Shown here piece after piece: positions 6,520 to 14,764 of a stretch of 16,412 nucleotides of DNA. The stretch's first letter is position 1. Each line of letters starts with the position of its first letter. Both the position numbers and the translations under genes were made by a program. This DNA comes from Xenorhabdus eapokensis. Lineage in GTDB: Bacteria; Pseudomonadota; Gammaproteobacteria; Enterobacterales; Enterobacteriaceae. The notes under the pieces were generated by a model. It ran no database searches, had not been told where the DNA came from, and was given only the letters and a program-made list of their open reading frames with translations. The DNA is taken from contig NZ_MKGQ01000048.1 in NCBI RefSeq assembly GCF_001908105.1, positions 1 through 16,412 of the forward strand, given 5' to 3'.

Positions 6520-8193
6520 TTATGCCGCCAACAACTCTTTTGCATTAGCCAAAGTATTTTTTGTAACCTCACTTCCCGCCAGAAGCCGCGCCAGTTCTTG
6601 AAGTCGTGCTTTTTTATCTAATAGCTGCATTTGGGTTTCTGTTTCTTCGCCGTCTGTTTGCTTGCTGACATAAAAATGTTGATGCCCGCATCCTGCAACT
6701 TGCGGTAAATGGGTGACACACATAACTTGGGTCGATTCCCCCAATTCACGTAGCAAACGCCCGACAATTGCCGCTGTTGGGCCACTGATACCTACATCCA
6801 CTTCATCGAAAATCAGCGCAGGGGTTTCCATTTTTTTCGCCGTAATGACCTGAATTGCCAGCGCAATACGAGAAAGTTCACCACCTGATGCCACTTTTGT
6901 TAATGGTTGATGAGGTTGGCCGGGGTTAGTTGTGACATTGAATTCAACTTTGCTGGCTCCATCAATATTTAAATGCTCCGCTTCAAAGGTAACATCAATG
7001 CTAAAGCGACCATGAGGCATAGAAAGCTGGTGCATACTGTTCGTTATCAGTTGACCCAATTCTGCGGCATATTCCTGGCGAACATGGTGCAATTTTTCTG
7101 CCACAGTCAGGGCTTGTTGGTAATGCAAACTGACAAGTTCACTAAGGTGGGCACAATCATTTTCCTGCTGGGATAATTGATATTGTTCTTCCAACAACTG
7201 TTGATGTAATGCAGGTAACTCTTCTGGTGCAACATGGTGTTTGCGGGCCATGCTGATTTGTTGGGAAATTTTCTGTTCCAGTTCGAATAAACGATTAGGG
7301 TCCAGTTCCAGTTGGTCGCTGTAATGACGTAACTCGTCACTAACTTCATTGATTTGGATAGCAGCTTCTTCCAGCATGTTAAGCAGGCCGCCGAGTTTGT
7401 GATCCATGCTGGCAAGTTCTGTCAGTTCACTACGGGCATAGCTGAGAAGGCTAACAATGTTCTGCTCATCATTATCACTTAAAATCTGGAGGATATTTTG
7501 ACTAACGGACAAAAATTGCCCGCAATTTGCCAGCCGTTTGTGTTCACTATCCTGTTCTTGATAATCACCTGGTTGTGGTGATAATTCGTTCAGTTCTTTC
7601 AGATGATATTCCAGCAATTGCTGGCGTGAGCGACGCTCAAGAGCTTGTTGTTGGAATTGGGAGAGCGCCTGACAGCTTTGGCGCCATTGTTGGTAAGCTT
7701 GTTTCATTTCATACTGAAGTTCGACATCGCTCGCATAAATATCCAGCAAGCGCCTTTGGTGACGATTTTCTAACAACAATTGGTGAGCATGTTGCCCGTG
7801 GATTTGAATCAGATGAGAACCCAATTCACGTAATTGAGAAAGTGGTACAGCAGTACCATTGATAAAACCGCGAGAGCGCCCATCAGCGGTAATTGTACGA
7901 CGCAGCAGGCACTCATTGCCATCATCAAAACTCTCATCAAGCTGGTGGTCTATCAGCCACTTGCGGGCAGAAGGAGCATCAGCCAATGAGAAACGGGCAC
8001 AAAGGTCGGTGCGTGGAGCCCCTTGGCGAACCATGTTAGCTTCACCCCGATTGCCAAGACATAAACCTAATGCATCAATCGCGATGGATTTACCCGCTCC
8101 GGTTTCACCTGTGATTGCTGTCATTCCTGAGCGGAAATCAATTTCAAGTTCACGAACGATAGCAAAGTTACTGATGGTCAATTGAGTCAGCAT
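6520..8193 (-). CDS. recN: DNA repair protein RecN
   Basis: The start chosen ([16 protein letters not shown] at 8191-8193) has GAAGGAGG directly upstream and matches E. coli, giving 557 aa against 553. An upstream extension would run into the SOS operators and is rejected. Visible SMC-like features are Walker A GETGAGKS (29-36), a long Gln- and Leu-rich central coiled coil, the signature [12 protein letters not shown] and Walker [14 protein letters not shown] near the C-terminus. RecN is a cohesin-like ATPase recruited to double-strand breaks with RecA. In E. coli it is among the most strongly SOS-induced genes and is turned over by ClpXP; the C-terminal LAA here (AKELLAA) resembles that degron. 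LexA boxes precede it. Confidence 0.97.
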   Translation of the reverse strand: MLTQLTISNFAIVRELEIDFRSGMTAITGETGAGKSIAIDALGLCLGNRGEANMVRQGAPRTDLCARFSLADAPSARKWLIDHQLDESFDDGNECLLRRTITADGRSRGFINGTAVPLSQLRELGSHLIQIHGQHAHQLLLENRHQRRLLDIYASDVELQYEMKQAYQQWRQSCQALSQFQQQALERRSRQQLLEYHLKELNELSPQPGDYQEQDSEHKRLANCGQFLSVSQNILQILSDNDEQNIVSLLSYARSELTELASMDHKLGGLLNMLEEAAIQINEVSDELRHYSDQLELDPNRLFELEQKISQQISMARKHHVAPEELPALHQQLLEEQYQLSQQENDCAHLSELVSLHYQQALTVAEKLHHVRQEYAAELGQLITNSMHQLSMPHGRFSIDVTFEAEHLNIDGASKVEFNVTTNPGQPHQPLTKVASGGELSRIALAIQVITAKKMETPALIFDEVDVGISGPTAAIVGRLLRELGESTQVMCVTHLPQVAGCGHQHFYVSKQTDGEETETQMQLLDKKARLQELARLLAGSEVTKNTLANAKELLAA

Positions 8194-8213
8194 CGTGCCC
8201 CTCCTTCTTTTTA

Positions 8214-8229
8214 CTGTATATAAACACGT
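8214..8229 (-). promoter_or_regulatory. Weak fourth LexA-like half-box upstream of recN
   Basis: The window CTGT-N8-ACGT keeps one perfect CTGT half-site and a degenerate partner. Its spacing from the other boxes (starts at 8214, 8232, 8248, 8270) suggests an additional low-affinity site just before the ribosome-binding site. Confidence 0.3.
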
Positions 8230-8231
8230 TA

Positions 8232-8247
8232 CTGTATAAGAACATGT
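8232..8247 (-). promoter_or_regulatory. Weak LexA-like box upstream of recN
   Basis: CTGT-N8-ATGT with one perfect half. It abuts the perfect box at 8248-8263 without a gap, so cooperative or secondary LexA occupancy is plausible. Confidence 0.4.
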
Positions 8248-8263
8248 CTGTGCTTCCATACAG
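8248..8263 (-). promoter_or_regulatory. LexA operator 2 of recN
   Basis: CTGT-GCTTCCAT-ACAG is a perfect match to the CTGT-N8-ACAG SOS box. It lies about 55 bases before the recN start codon, in the expected transcribed leader. Confidence 0.85.
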
Positions 8264-8269
8264 TATAAA

Positions 8270-8285
8270 CTGGTTTTTTATACAG
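8270..8285 (-). promoter_or_regulatory. LexA operator 1 of recN
   Basis: On the minus strand this reads CTGTATAAAAAACCAG, with flanking TA. It matches the first E. coli recN box pattern (CTGT-N8-CCAG). The run TATAAA/TTTATACT just downstream can serve as the -10, so LexA would cover the promoter. Confidence 0.85.
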
Positions 8286-8305
8286 TAAAGTAGGGAGGTT
8301 CGTTT

Positions 8306-9184
8306 TTAGAACATTTTTTTCGACCAGCCCAGTTTTGTACTCAGTGTATTGAAGTAGTTGTAATCTTTTGGATGAATTAAATGCAGATTATAGTCACTGC
8401 GCTTAATGATGACTTCTTCACCATCTTGAATTGGCAGGACAATTTGGCTGTCACAACTGACTTCGTAGTCATTGCTGTTTTGGGCAAATTTCAGGCGAAT
8501 GCTGCTTTCGCTGCTGATAACGAGAGGACGTGCCGAGAGCGTATGTGGAAACATCGGCACTAGCACGATAGCATCTAAGTTTGGGGTTAATATAGGCCCT
8601 CCGGCAGACAGGGAATAGGCAGTAGAGCCAGTGGGTGTTGCTATGATTAAGCCGTCTGAACGTTGAGAAAAAGCAAAACGTTCATCAATATATACTTCGA
8701 ATTCAATCATATGGGCAACTTTGCCTGGATGTAGTACGACTTCATTTAAAGCCGTACTACGGCGGGACTTATGTCCGGTTTTTGTCACTTGAGCCTCAAG
8801 CAGAAAGCGTTTTTCGTCCCGATATTTGCCATCTAAAACTTCGGATAGTTGCTGCAAAGCATTATCGGGATCTAAATCGGTTAAAAAGCCTAAATTGCCT
8901 CGATTGATCCCAATGACTTTGATGTTATAGCGTGATAATACTCTGGTTGCACCGAGCATATTGCCATCACCACCGACAACAATCACAAGATCGGCAATTT
9001 TACCAATTTCAGTCAATCCTCCCGTCTGAGCACCTTTTAAATTAATATCTTTCGCGACCTGTCTATCCACAATGACGCAATAACCTTTAGATACCAGCCA
9101 GTGGTACAGCATTTCATGGGTGGCCAGCGCTTCAGGATGACGTGGACGACCGACAATACCGATGCATTTGAATTCATTATTCAT
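8306..9184 (-). CDS. nadK: NAD kinase
   Basis: Starting at the ATG at 9182-9184 ([12 protein letters not shown]) gives 292 aa, exactly the E. coli length; AAGGAA lies nine bases upstream, inside a short possible upstream extension. NadK phosphorylates NAD at the 2' position using ATP and is the only source of NADP. Visible motifs are GGDGNMLGA (from residue 71), [55 protein letters not shown] and the C-terminal [17 protein letters not shown]. It is transcribed in the same direction as recN and is divergent from grpE, as in E. coli; about 110 bases separate it from recN, filled by the LexA boxes. Confidence 0.97.
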   Translation of the reverse strand: MNNEFKCIGIVGRPRHPEALATHEMLYHWLVSKGYCVIVDRQVAKDINLKGAQTGGLTEIGKIADLVIVVGGDGNMLGATRVLSRYNIKVIGINRGNLGFLTDLDPDNALQQLSEVLDGKYRDEKRFLLEAQVTKTGHKSRRSTALNEVVLHPGKVAHMIEFEVYIDERFAFSQRSDGLIIATPTGSTAYSLSAGGPILTPNLDAIVLVPMFPHTLSARPLVISSESSIRLKFAQNSNDYEVSCDSQIVLPIQDGEEVIIKRSDYNLHLIHPKDYNYFNTLSTKLGWSKKMF

Positions 9185-9236
9185 TGCTGTTATTTCCTTT
9201 AGCATATGGTTTTGCCTTCACAATAATGATTGTTCC

Positions 9237-9265
9237 CTTGAATCCCGCATTTTGATCCCCATAAT
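9237..9265 (+). promoter_or_regulatory. Sigma-32 (heat-shock) promoter of grpE
   Basis: CTTGAA (9237-9242) and CCCCATAAT (9257-9265) are separated by 14 bases, matching the sigma-32 consensus CTTGAA-N13-15-CCCCATnT almost perfectly. It is oriented toward grpE and starts transcription about 40 bases before its ATG. Confidence 0.9.
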
Positions 9266-9309
9266 AAAGCTCAAATGGCGAAGATAATACAAAATACGCG
9301 GAGATATTC

Positions 9310-9891
9310 ATGAGTAGTAAAGACCAAAAAGTACCTGATGAGCAAGTCGCAGAAAATACAGAAAATGTATTAGAGCAACAAATAAATGCGGAACAGGCAG
9401 ATGCGCCAGAGACTGAAAATGTTGTTGATCCGCGTGTTGCTGAGTTGGAAGAACAACTGAAACAGGCTCAGGCTAACGAACGTGATGCTTTATTGCGTGC
9501 GCGTGCTGAAATCGAAAACATCCGCCGTCGTACTGAGCTGGATGTAGAAAAGGCACATAAATTTGCATTGGAAAAATTTGTCAATGAACTGCTACCTGTT
9601 ATCGACAATCTGGAACGTGCATTAGATGTGGCCGATCGTACCAATGAAGCGCTATTGCCAATGGTTGAAGGTATTGAACTGACTCTGAAATCTTTTATCG
9701 ATTCAGTGGGTAAGTTTGGTGTTGAAGTGGTCAGTGACACGAATGTCCCTTTCAATCCAGAAGTGCATCAGGCGATGACCATGATGGAATCCGATCAGCA
9801 TGAACCTAATCAGGTTATGTTGGTGATGCAGAAAGGTTATACCTTGAATGGTCGTTTATTACGTCCTGCAATGGTTGCTGTTTCTAAATAA
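9310..9891 (+). CDS. grpE: Nucleotide exchange factor GrpE
   Basis: The 193-aa protein (197 in E. coli) has an acidic, disordered N-terminus (about 1-40), the long paired helix ([30 protein letters not shown]), the four-helix bundle with [16 protein letters not shown], and the C-terminal beta wing ([31 protein letters not shown]). GrpE drives ADP release from DnaK in the cytoplasm and acts as a thermosensor through its long helix. GGAG lies six bases before the ATG. It stands alone behind a sigma-32 promoter and ends at its own terminator. Confidence 0.97.
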   Translation: MSSKDQKVPDEQVAENTENVLEQQINAEQADAPETENVVDPRVAELEEQLKQAQANERDALLRARAEIENIRRRTELDVEKAHKFALEKFVNELLPVIDNLERALDVADRTNEALLPMVEGIELTLKSFIDSVGKFGVEVVSDTNVPFNPEVHQAMTMMESDQHEPNQVMLVMQKGYTLNGRLLRPAMVAVSK

Positions 9892-9912
9892 GGTTACGGT
9901 ATCTCATGATGC

Positions 9913-9941
9913 AATGCCGCCATTTGAAAGGCGGCATTTTT
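9913..9941. terminator. Rho-independent terminator after grpE
   Basis: ATGCCGCC (9914-9921) pairs with GGCGGCAT (9930-9937) around an eight-base loop, followed by a T-run to 9941. It lies between the convergent grpE and ung. Confidence 0.9.
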
Positions 9942-9956
9942 GTAGGCAGAGATCGG

Positions 9957-10637
9957 TTATTGGGGCAATTGGGGTTCCCAATCTATTGGGGATAATCCCT
10001 GTGCTTCCAATAAGTTGTTGGCCTGTGAGAAATGTTTACAACCTAAGAAACCACGATGGGCAGACAAAGGTGAAGGATGGGGCGCTTTTAATACATGATG
10101 GCGTTGGTTATCAATAAAGTGGCCTTTTTTCTGGGCATGAGATCCCCAAAGCAAGAAAATGACTCCGTTGCGATGTTCATTGATTGCTGCAATGACTTTG
10201 TCAGTGAACGTTTCCCAACCCAAATGAGCATGGGAATGTGCGCTGCCGCGCTCAACGGTGAGTACAGTATTGAGCAATAATACCCCCTGTTTTGCCCAGC
10301 TTATCAAGCAACCGTGATTTGGGCGAGTAAATCCAGCAATATCCGATTCCAATTCTTTGTACATATTAACGAGAGAAGGTGGTGCAGGAATACCCGGCTG
10401 TACAGAGAAAGCCAAACCGTGAGCCTGATTTGGGCCGTGGTAAGGATCTTGCCCCAAAATCACAACTTTTACATCAGCCAATTCGGTATAGCGGAATGCA
10501 TTGAAAACATCTGTTTGAGGCGGATAAATGGTTTTTCCAGCCTGACGTTCATTGGCAACATAAGCCAATGTATCAACAAAATAAGGTTGTTTCTTTTCAT
10601 TGCCGATGACATCGTGCCATGTGAGAGGTGCGGACAT
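9957..10637 (-). CDS. ung: Uracil-DNA glycosylase
   Basis: The ATG at 10635-10637 ([12 protein letters not shown]) has AAGGG seven bases upstream and gives 226 aa, near the 229 of E. coli; a TTG two codons earlier is less likely. The family-1 catalytic motif GQDPYHG spans residues 62-68 with the general-base Asp64. [17 protein letters not shown] near the C-terminus supplies the catalytic His and DNA-intercalation loop. The FNAFRYTE and [11 protein letters not shown] blocks are also present. Ung removes uracil from DNA that arose by cytosine deamination or dUTP incorporation, starting base-excision repair. It is convergent with grpE and divergent from grcA, as part of the usual ung-grcA pair. 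Confidence 0.97.
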   Translation of the reverse strand: MSAPLTWHDVIGNEKKQPYFVDTLAYVANERQAGKTIYPPQTDVFNAFRYTELADVKVVILGQDPYHGPNQAHGLAFSVQPGIPAPPSLVNMYKELESDIAGFTRPNHGCLISWAKQGVLLLNTVLTVERGSAHSHAHLGWETFTDKVIAAINEHRNGVIFLLWGSHAQKKGHFIDNQRHHVLKAPHPSPLSAHRGFLGCKHFSQANNLLEAQGLSPIDWEPQLPQ

Positions 10638-10858
10638 AGCCAATCCCTTTCTAGATGATTATCAGATGGCTTAAGCTTACCGATTCCCTTGGGATAGGGA
10701 AACCCTCAGATCCCAATCCACGCTTAATTCTCAGGATAAAAAGCTATTTTTATAAATTTTTTTGAAAAAATATAAAAATAATTTTATTCAATTCTGCTAT
10801 AAAAGATGATTTAAAACATAATGTTATGAAATTACCATCAATAACCTTATGAAATTAG

Positions 10859-10872
10859 TTGATTATAATCAA
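10859..10872 (+). promoter_or_regulatory. FNR box of grcA
   Basis: TTGAT-TATA-ATCAA is a perfect FNR site. With the -10 TATACA at 10895-10900 and transcription near 10907, its centre lies about 41 bases upstream, the class II position used for FNR activation under oxygen limitation. E. coli yfiD/grcA has an FNR site at the same place. Confidence 0.88.
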
Positions 10873-10891
10873 AGAATCTTCTCATTTGTGC

Positions 10892-10900
10892 TGGTATACA
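10892..10900 (+). promoter_or_regulatory. Extended -10 of grcA
   Basis: TGGTATACA is an extended -10 (TG-n-TATACA). No good -35 is present, consistent with dependence on the FNR site that occupies the -35 area. Confidence 0.65.
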
Positions 10901-10972
10901 GAAAATCAGGAACGATCATTGATTAAATAATGGTTTGATCAAATAACCAAGATGATGATGTTGGAGGTATAA

Positions 10973-11356
10973 ATGATTACTGGGATTCAAATTACCCAAT
11001 CCGATAATGCTGCATTAATGAATTCTTTTTGGCTGTTGGATGATGAAAAAAATGAAGCGCGTTGTATCTGTGCCAAAGCAGATTACGATGAAGGCCAGAT
11101 TGTTACCAAAGGGGAGTTGGGGCAATTTGAATATCGTGAGATCCCGTTGGAAGTCAAGCCGACTGTGCGTGTAGAAGGCGGACAACATTTGAATGTTAAT
11201 GTTCTGCGCCGCGAAACGCTGGAAGATGCGGTAAAACACCCCGAAAAATATCCCCAGCTTACAATTCGGGTATCTGGTTATGCTGTTCGCTTTAATTCTC
11301 TGACTCCAGAACAGCAACGTGATGTTATTGCTCGTACTTTTACAGAAAACTTGTAA
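10973..11356 (+). CDS. grcA: Autonomous glycyl radical cofactor GrcA
   Basis: The 127-aa protein has the exact E. coli GrcA (YfiD) length and a near-identical C-terminal half: [23 protein letters not shown], then the glycine-radical motif RVSGYAVRF with the radical-bearing Gly102. It is a spare-part version of the C-terminus of pyruvate formate-lyase: when oxygen breaks PflB at its glycyl radical, GrcA replaces the lost part and restores activity. GGAGG lies five bases before the ATG. The N-terminal half ([25 protein letters not shown]) is more variable, as in the family. Regulation by FNR is readable upstream. Confidence 0.97.
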   Translation: MITGIQITQSDNAALMNSFWLLDDEKNEARCICAKADYDEGQIVTKGELGQFEYREIPLEVKPTVRVEGGQHLNVNVLRRETLEDAVKHPEKYPQLTIRVSGYAVRFNSLTPEQQRDVIARTFTENL

Positions 11357-11378
11357 TTCTTGTCTCAAGCAAAAAACT

Positions 11379-11405
11379 GAAGGGAGAATTAAGACTCCCT
11401 TTTTT
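11379..11405 (+). terminator. Rho-independent terminator of grcA
   Basis: AAGGGAG (11380-11386) pairs with CTCCCTT (11395-11401) around an eight-base loop and is followed by a T-run. Confidence 0.88.
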
Positions 11406-11461
11406 ATTTCCATTTTTTAATTATGGGAATTAAAATTGTTAATTGAAAATTAAATTTGTTT

Positions 11462-11488
11462 TAATTTTGTTAAAAATTCTGCCGATAG
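11462..11488 (+). promoter_or_regulatory. Candidate sigma-28 (FliA) promoter of the lipase gene
   Basis: GCCGATAG (11481-11488) matches seven of eight bases of the flagellar -10 GCCGATAA. Eleven bases upstream TAATTTTG matches five of eight of TAAAGTTT. The distance to the gene start (about 50 bases) is suitable. Flagellar-regulon control of secreted phospholipases is known in Yersinia, Serratia and Xenorhabdus, which supports the reading; it remains a prediction. Confidence 0.6.
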
Positions 11489-11541
11489 AGAGTTTGGGCG
11501 TTTAAACCACACCAAATTTAAATAATCTGTAGGAGAATTTT

Positions 11542-12600
11542 ATGACTTTATCCGTTAATACTAGTTTTTTAAGTAACTTAGGACTTTATTCCTTACAAGG
11601 AAATGCTCTACAACCTCAATCTAATTCTCCAGCTCAGTCACCACCTGACGAAGTTGAGCACATTTCTTCCCCAAGCATTTCACTTTCAGAAAATACCAAG
11701 TAGGTTAATGCGCTCTATCAATCATTGGTTAATCAATCATTGGCTAATAATTTAAATGCCCGTGCGATGGCAGCCCCTGAATTGAAAGCCAATGATATTG
11801 CGGGGAAACAATCTAAATTGGTCGATTATACCTTGACGCTGGTTACCCGTGATGTTTATCGACAAAGTAGTTTAGGAATTGGTGATTATGTCCGCCTGTC
11901 GGATGAGGACTTATCAAAATTGGGCATTGAGCCTGACACTCTGAATGATTATTCAACAGGGTTTCAGGCCGGCGTATACCATAATAAAGGCTTATATATT
12001 GTCTCTTTCACAGGATCGAATGAATTAAAAGACTTTATGGTAAGTATTCGTCAAGGGCTTGGTTACAATGAAAAGCAATATAATCAAGCCGTGGAATTGG
12101 CACATAAGGCGTTAGACGTATTGGGTGAAAATGTCATTTTCACAGGGCATTCATTGGGGGGGGGATTAGCAACCGTGGCTGCATTGGCAACAGGAAAACC
12201 AGCAGTTATTTATAATTCTGTCGGTGTTTCTGACGCGACATTGAAACATATGGGAGTTTCCCCCGAAGTCGCTCATGAATTGGCTGACAGTGGTTTAATT
12301 CGCCATTATACCGTCGAACACGATTGGTTGGGTAACTTGCAAAAAACGTTGCCAATTCGTCAACCGATGGGGCACAAAATAGAGCTTAAGTATGAATATG
12401 AATTAGAGAGCATATGGGATGTCATGTTGCCTAATCGATATGGACTACATACTTTTAAGGCACATTTTTTGGAAGCAGTCCTCGAATTGATGGCGGAACA
12501 AAAGCCTTGGTTGAACAATGGTCATACCTTGTTAGCGTCAACCGATGTTACAGATACAGATATCACATCGCAGCAAAGTGAGCAGCATGATACGATGTAA
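11542..12600 (+). pseudogene. Class-3-lipase-like (putative secreted phospholipase), in-frame TAG
   Basis: From the ATG at 11542 (AGGAG six bases upstream) the frame reads MTLSVNTSFLSNLGLYS, a Ser/Pro/Asn-rich leader, to a TAG at 11701-11703 (codon 54). It then continues in the same frame for 299 codons to TAA. The body contains an alpha/beta-hydrolase core: IVSFTGSN near the oxyanion region, the nucleophile elbow FTGHSLGGG (Ser204 counting the stop codon), EHDWLGN as a candidate Asp region and YGLHTFKAH as a candidate His. This is the lipase class 3 pattern, as in flagellar-exported phospholipases of the PhlA/YplA kind; closer assignment is not possible by eye. The only initiator near the start of the second part is a weak TTG at 11725, so the TAG either inactivates the gene or requires readthrough. 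No accessory phospholipase gene follows. Confidence 0.7.
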
Positions 12601-12618
12601 TATTTAGCGTGCTGGAAC

Positions 12619-12654
12619 ATGGGCGAATGTATTGTATGGCTTCGCCCATATTTT
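12619..12654. terminator. Bidirectional terminator between the lipase gene and srmB
   Basis: ATGGGCGAA (12619-12627) pairs with TTCGCCCAT (12641-12649) around a 13-base loop; ATTTT follows on the right. It serves two convergent genes. Confidence 0.8.
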
Positions 12655-12669
12655 ACAATCGGTTATTAA

Positions 12670-14013
12670 TTAATCGTTACTGGATTCAGTTAATTCTGGT
12701 TTAGGATTGCCAGAAGCAGCACGACGTTTACCGATATTTTTTTTGTCGCGATGACGAACTTTCACACGGTTTTTCTTCACTTCGTCTGTTTTTTTCTTCT
12801 TCTCTTTGCGTTTTGCTAACACTTTTTTGGATGGTTTATAGCCCTTTTTATCGTTCGGCGCTTTGGTTTGTGGGCGAAGCTCATCAACCACTCGCATTTT
12901 CAAAGGTTCGTTGAGGTAACGGCTGATTTTACCCAAAAGTAGGTGATCGTGTGCTTCAACCAGAGCAATGGCTGTTCCTTTACGACCTGCGCGAGCAGTA
13001 CGGCCAATCCGGTGCAAATAAACATCTGCGGTACGAGGCAAATCGAAGTTAAAGACGTGGCTGACATCCTCGATATCTAATCCACGGGAAGCAACGTCGG
13101 TTGCAACCAGAACTTTGACTTTACCATCATTCAAGCGTTTTACAGCATCGGTACGCTTGGCTTGCACCATTTCGCCTTCAAGGAAACCCGCTTGAATACC
13201 GGCTTGGTTCAGCCAATCGACAAGTTCGCGGACACGCTCTCGTTTGCGCACGAAAACAATGGACTTAGTCACGTCAGGTTGCTGGAGAAGGTGACACAGA
13301 ATGGCTGTTTTATGCTCTAACGAATCAGCCCGATAGTAAAATTGCTGAATTTTCTTGCGCTCACGGCGAGAAGGTTCGGCATCGATCTCAACAGGATCAG
13401 TTAACAGGCGTTCGGCAAAATCACGGATGGATTCCCCTTCCAGGGTTGCGGAGAATAACAACGTTTGTTTACGCCAGCGGGTTTCACCTGCAATCGTTTC
13501 GACATCGTTGGCGAATCCCATATCCAACATGCGATCAGCTTCATCAAGGATCAGCGTTTCCACCGCTCGGCAGTCGAAATTTTCTTCTTTGATGTATTGC
13601 AGCAGACGCCCTGTCGTTGCGACAACAATATCCTGATTCTCACTGAATACTTCCGCGTGATTCATATAGGCAACACCACCAGTGATTGTAGCGATGTCCA
13701 AATGTGTATGGGCCGCCAGTTCTTTTGCCTGTTCTGCAACCTGCATTGCCAGCTCACGGGTTGGTGTCAAAATCAGGATACGTGGAGGTCCCGATTTTTT
13801 GCGCGGAAAATCCAGTAAATGTTGCAGTACTGGCAACAGGTAAGCGGCGGTCTTACCTGTACCGGTCGGCGCTGAACCTAAGACATCACGTCCGTCCATA
13901 GCCGCAGGAATGGCGGCTGCCTGAATGGCAGTTGGGCGTTCATAGCCTTTGTCGTTCAGGGCTTCAAGCAGGGATTCATCAAGTTCGAATTCGGAAAAAT
14001 TTGTCGCAGTCAT
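12670..14013 (-). CDS. srmB: DEAD-box RNA helicase SrmB
   Basis: Choosing the second of two adjacent ATGs (14011-14013, MTATNFSEFELDESLL) gives 447 aa against 444 in E. coli, with AGAGG six bases upstream; a longer frame to 14097 is not supported. Motifs in order: the Q motif ERPTAIQ (25-31), Walker A APTGTGKT (48-55), PTRELA, TTGRLL, LDEAD, SAT, the second RecA domain with VFVRKRERV, ATDVASRGLDIEDVSHV and HRIGRTARAGR. A very basic C-terminal tail (KKVLAKRKEKKKK, VKVRHRDKKNIGKRR) binds RNA. SrmB helps assemble the 50S subunit early, especially in the cold. A TATAAT on the minus strand at 14038-14043 is its likely -10. Confidence 0.97.
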   Translation of the reverse strand: MTATNFSEFELDESLLEALNDKGYERPTAIQAAAIPAAMDGRDVLGSAPTGTGKTAAYLLPVLQHLLDFPRKKSGPPRILILTPTRELAMQVAEQAKELAAHTHLDIATITGGVAYMNHAEVFSENQDIVVATTGRLLQYIKEENFDCRAVETLILDEADRMLDMGFANDVETIAGETRWRKQTLLFSATLEGESIRDFAERLLTDPVEIDAEPSRRERKKIQQFYYRADSLEHKTAILCHLLQQPDVTKSIVFVRKRERVRELVDWLNQAGIQAGFLEGEMVQAKRTDAVKRLNDGKVKVLVATDVASRGLDIEDVSHVFNFDLPRTADVYLHRIGRTARAGRKGTAIALVEAHDHLLLGKISRYLNEPLKMRVVDELRPQTKAPNDKKGYKPSKKVLAKRKEKKKKTDEVKKNRVKVRHRDKKNIGKRRAASGNPKPELTESSND

Positions 14014-14037
14014 CATATACCTCTGTTTGGGGCGCCG

Positions 14038-14043
14038 ATTATA
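14038..14043 (-). promoter_or_regulatory. Likely -10 of srmB
   Basis: TATAAT on the minus strand, about 25 bases before the chosen srmB start; the -35 (TTTCTT at 17-base spacing) is weak. Confidence 0.45.
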
Positions 14044-14241
14044 AATCGGTAAAACGGAAAAAGAAAATACCCAAATAACACGCCAGACTCCCGCCATAGC
14101 TTGTTATTATGCTGAATTTCCTGAGTTGTTGTTTTCGCTGATTTTCGTGCATTTAAGGGCATTTTGAGCTATTTTGGGATTATCAGCACCCCTGAAAGCA
14201 CCCCTTTACATCGCGAGAATTTGAACTGGAGAACACTACAG

Positions 14242-14325
14242 ATGGCCTACTATAGCATAGAAAAACGCCCACGCGCAGATGGCACTATCCGTTATCAGGT
14301 GAGTGAGGATTGTTACGGCGCATAA
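14242..14325 (+). pseudogene. Tyrosine integrase, N-terminal stub (27 codons)
   Basis: ATG at 14242 begins MAYYSIEKRPRADGTIRYQV, the recognisable start of a phage-type tyrosine recombinase (arm-binding domain with R-x-DGT-RY). After about 20 residues it diverges and stops at TAA 14323-14325, so more than 90 percent of the gene is gone. Just upstream, GCACCCCT is repeated at close spacing (around 14186-14206), which could be leftover arm-type sites. It marks the edge of a former mobile element next to srmB and is not close to the ssrA site. Confidence 0.7.
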
Positions 14326-14551
14326 GGTCAGGCGGCTGATGAAAATTAATACCACGAGAATCTAAGTAATTTATTAAATCATCATCCCTTCATGTTATAT
14401 AAATCAGTTGGTTAATATGATTTTCAGCGGAAAAGAGATCACCCTCATGAAAGATGAATTCGAATGGTGCGATGAGTTCGATGGATTTTAATTCCAACCT
14501 GCAACCCATCACTACAAGCTAAAATATCCGGTAATTCCGGTTAGTCCAAAC

Positions 14552-14764
14552 TTACTCGTTATTACTTCGGTACTTTTTACGTAATCTGAACCCAAGAGTA
14601 ACAAAATAAATGGCTAGTAAACTTCCAACTGAGTTATATAGCCAGTCCACTTCAATATCAGATGTCATCCACTTTAAAATTGATACTGCGAGTAAAAATA
14701 TTCCACCAAAAATGAATACTAGAGGTGTTTTTTCTCCGAATGGTAATTTTTTTAATTGTGACAT
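14552..14764 (-). CDS. Small two-TM membrane protein, 70 aa
   Basis: I do not recognise a family. The ATG at 14762-14764 has AAGGA six bases upstream and TATTAT a little further, so expression signals are good. The protein has a short basic N-terminus (MSQLKKLPFGEK), a first hydrophobic span at about residues 15-33, a short acidic link (TSDIEVDW), a second span at about 41-59, and a basic tail (RLRKKYRSNNE). The topology is a hairpin with both ends probably cytoplasmic. It sits in the accessory region beyond the integrase stub. Such proteins may be immunity proteins, holin-like or simple accessory proteins; nothing here decides. Confidence 0.6.
   Translation of the reverse strand: MSQLKKLPFGEKTPLVFIFGGIFLLAVSILKWMTSDIEVDWLYNSVGSLLAIYFVTLGFRLRKKYRSNNE

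Larger units (their letters stand above)
10638..10972. promoter_or_regulatory. Divergent ung/grcA intergenic region
   Basis: No gene is seen in these 335 bases. The left end carries the ung start signals (GATAAT on the minus strand near 10661-10666). The middle is strongly AT-rich with A and T tracts (10740-10800), which favour bending and nucleoid-protein binding. The right part holds the FNR box, the grcA -10 and, in the leader, a small palindrome TTTGATCAAA at 10934-10943. Confidence 0.6.

Noticed and set aside
8194..8259. N-terminal extension of RecN beyond the ATG at 8193
   Set aside because: It would translate the LexA operators, lacks a ribosome-binding site, and does not match the family start.
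14014..14097. N-terminal extension of SrmB
   Set aside because: The promoter-like TATAAT lies within it and the family start matches the ATG at 14013 with a good ribosome-binding site.
14326..14400. Leftward fragment reading DDDLINYLDSRGINFHQPPD
   Set aside because: It looks protein-like but has a stop immediately upstream, no start codon, and runs into the antisense of the integrase stub; possibly a gene fragment, not callable.
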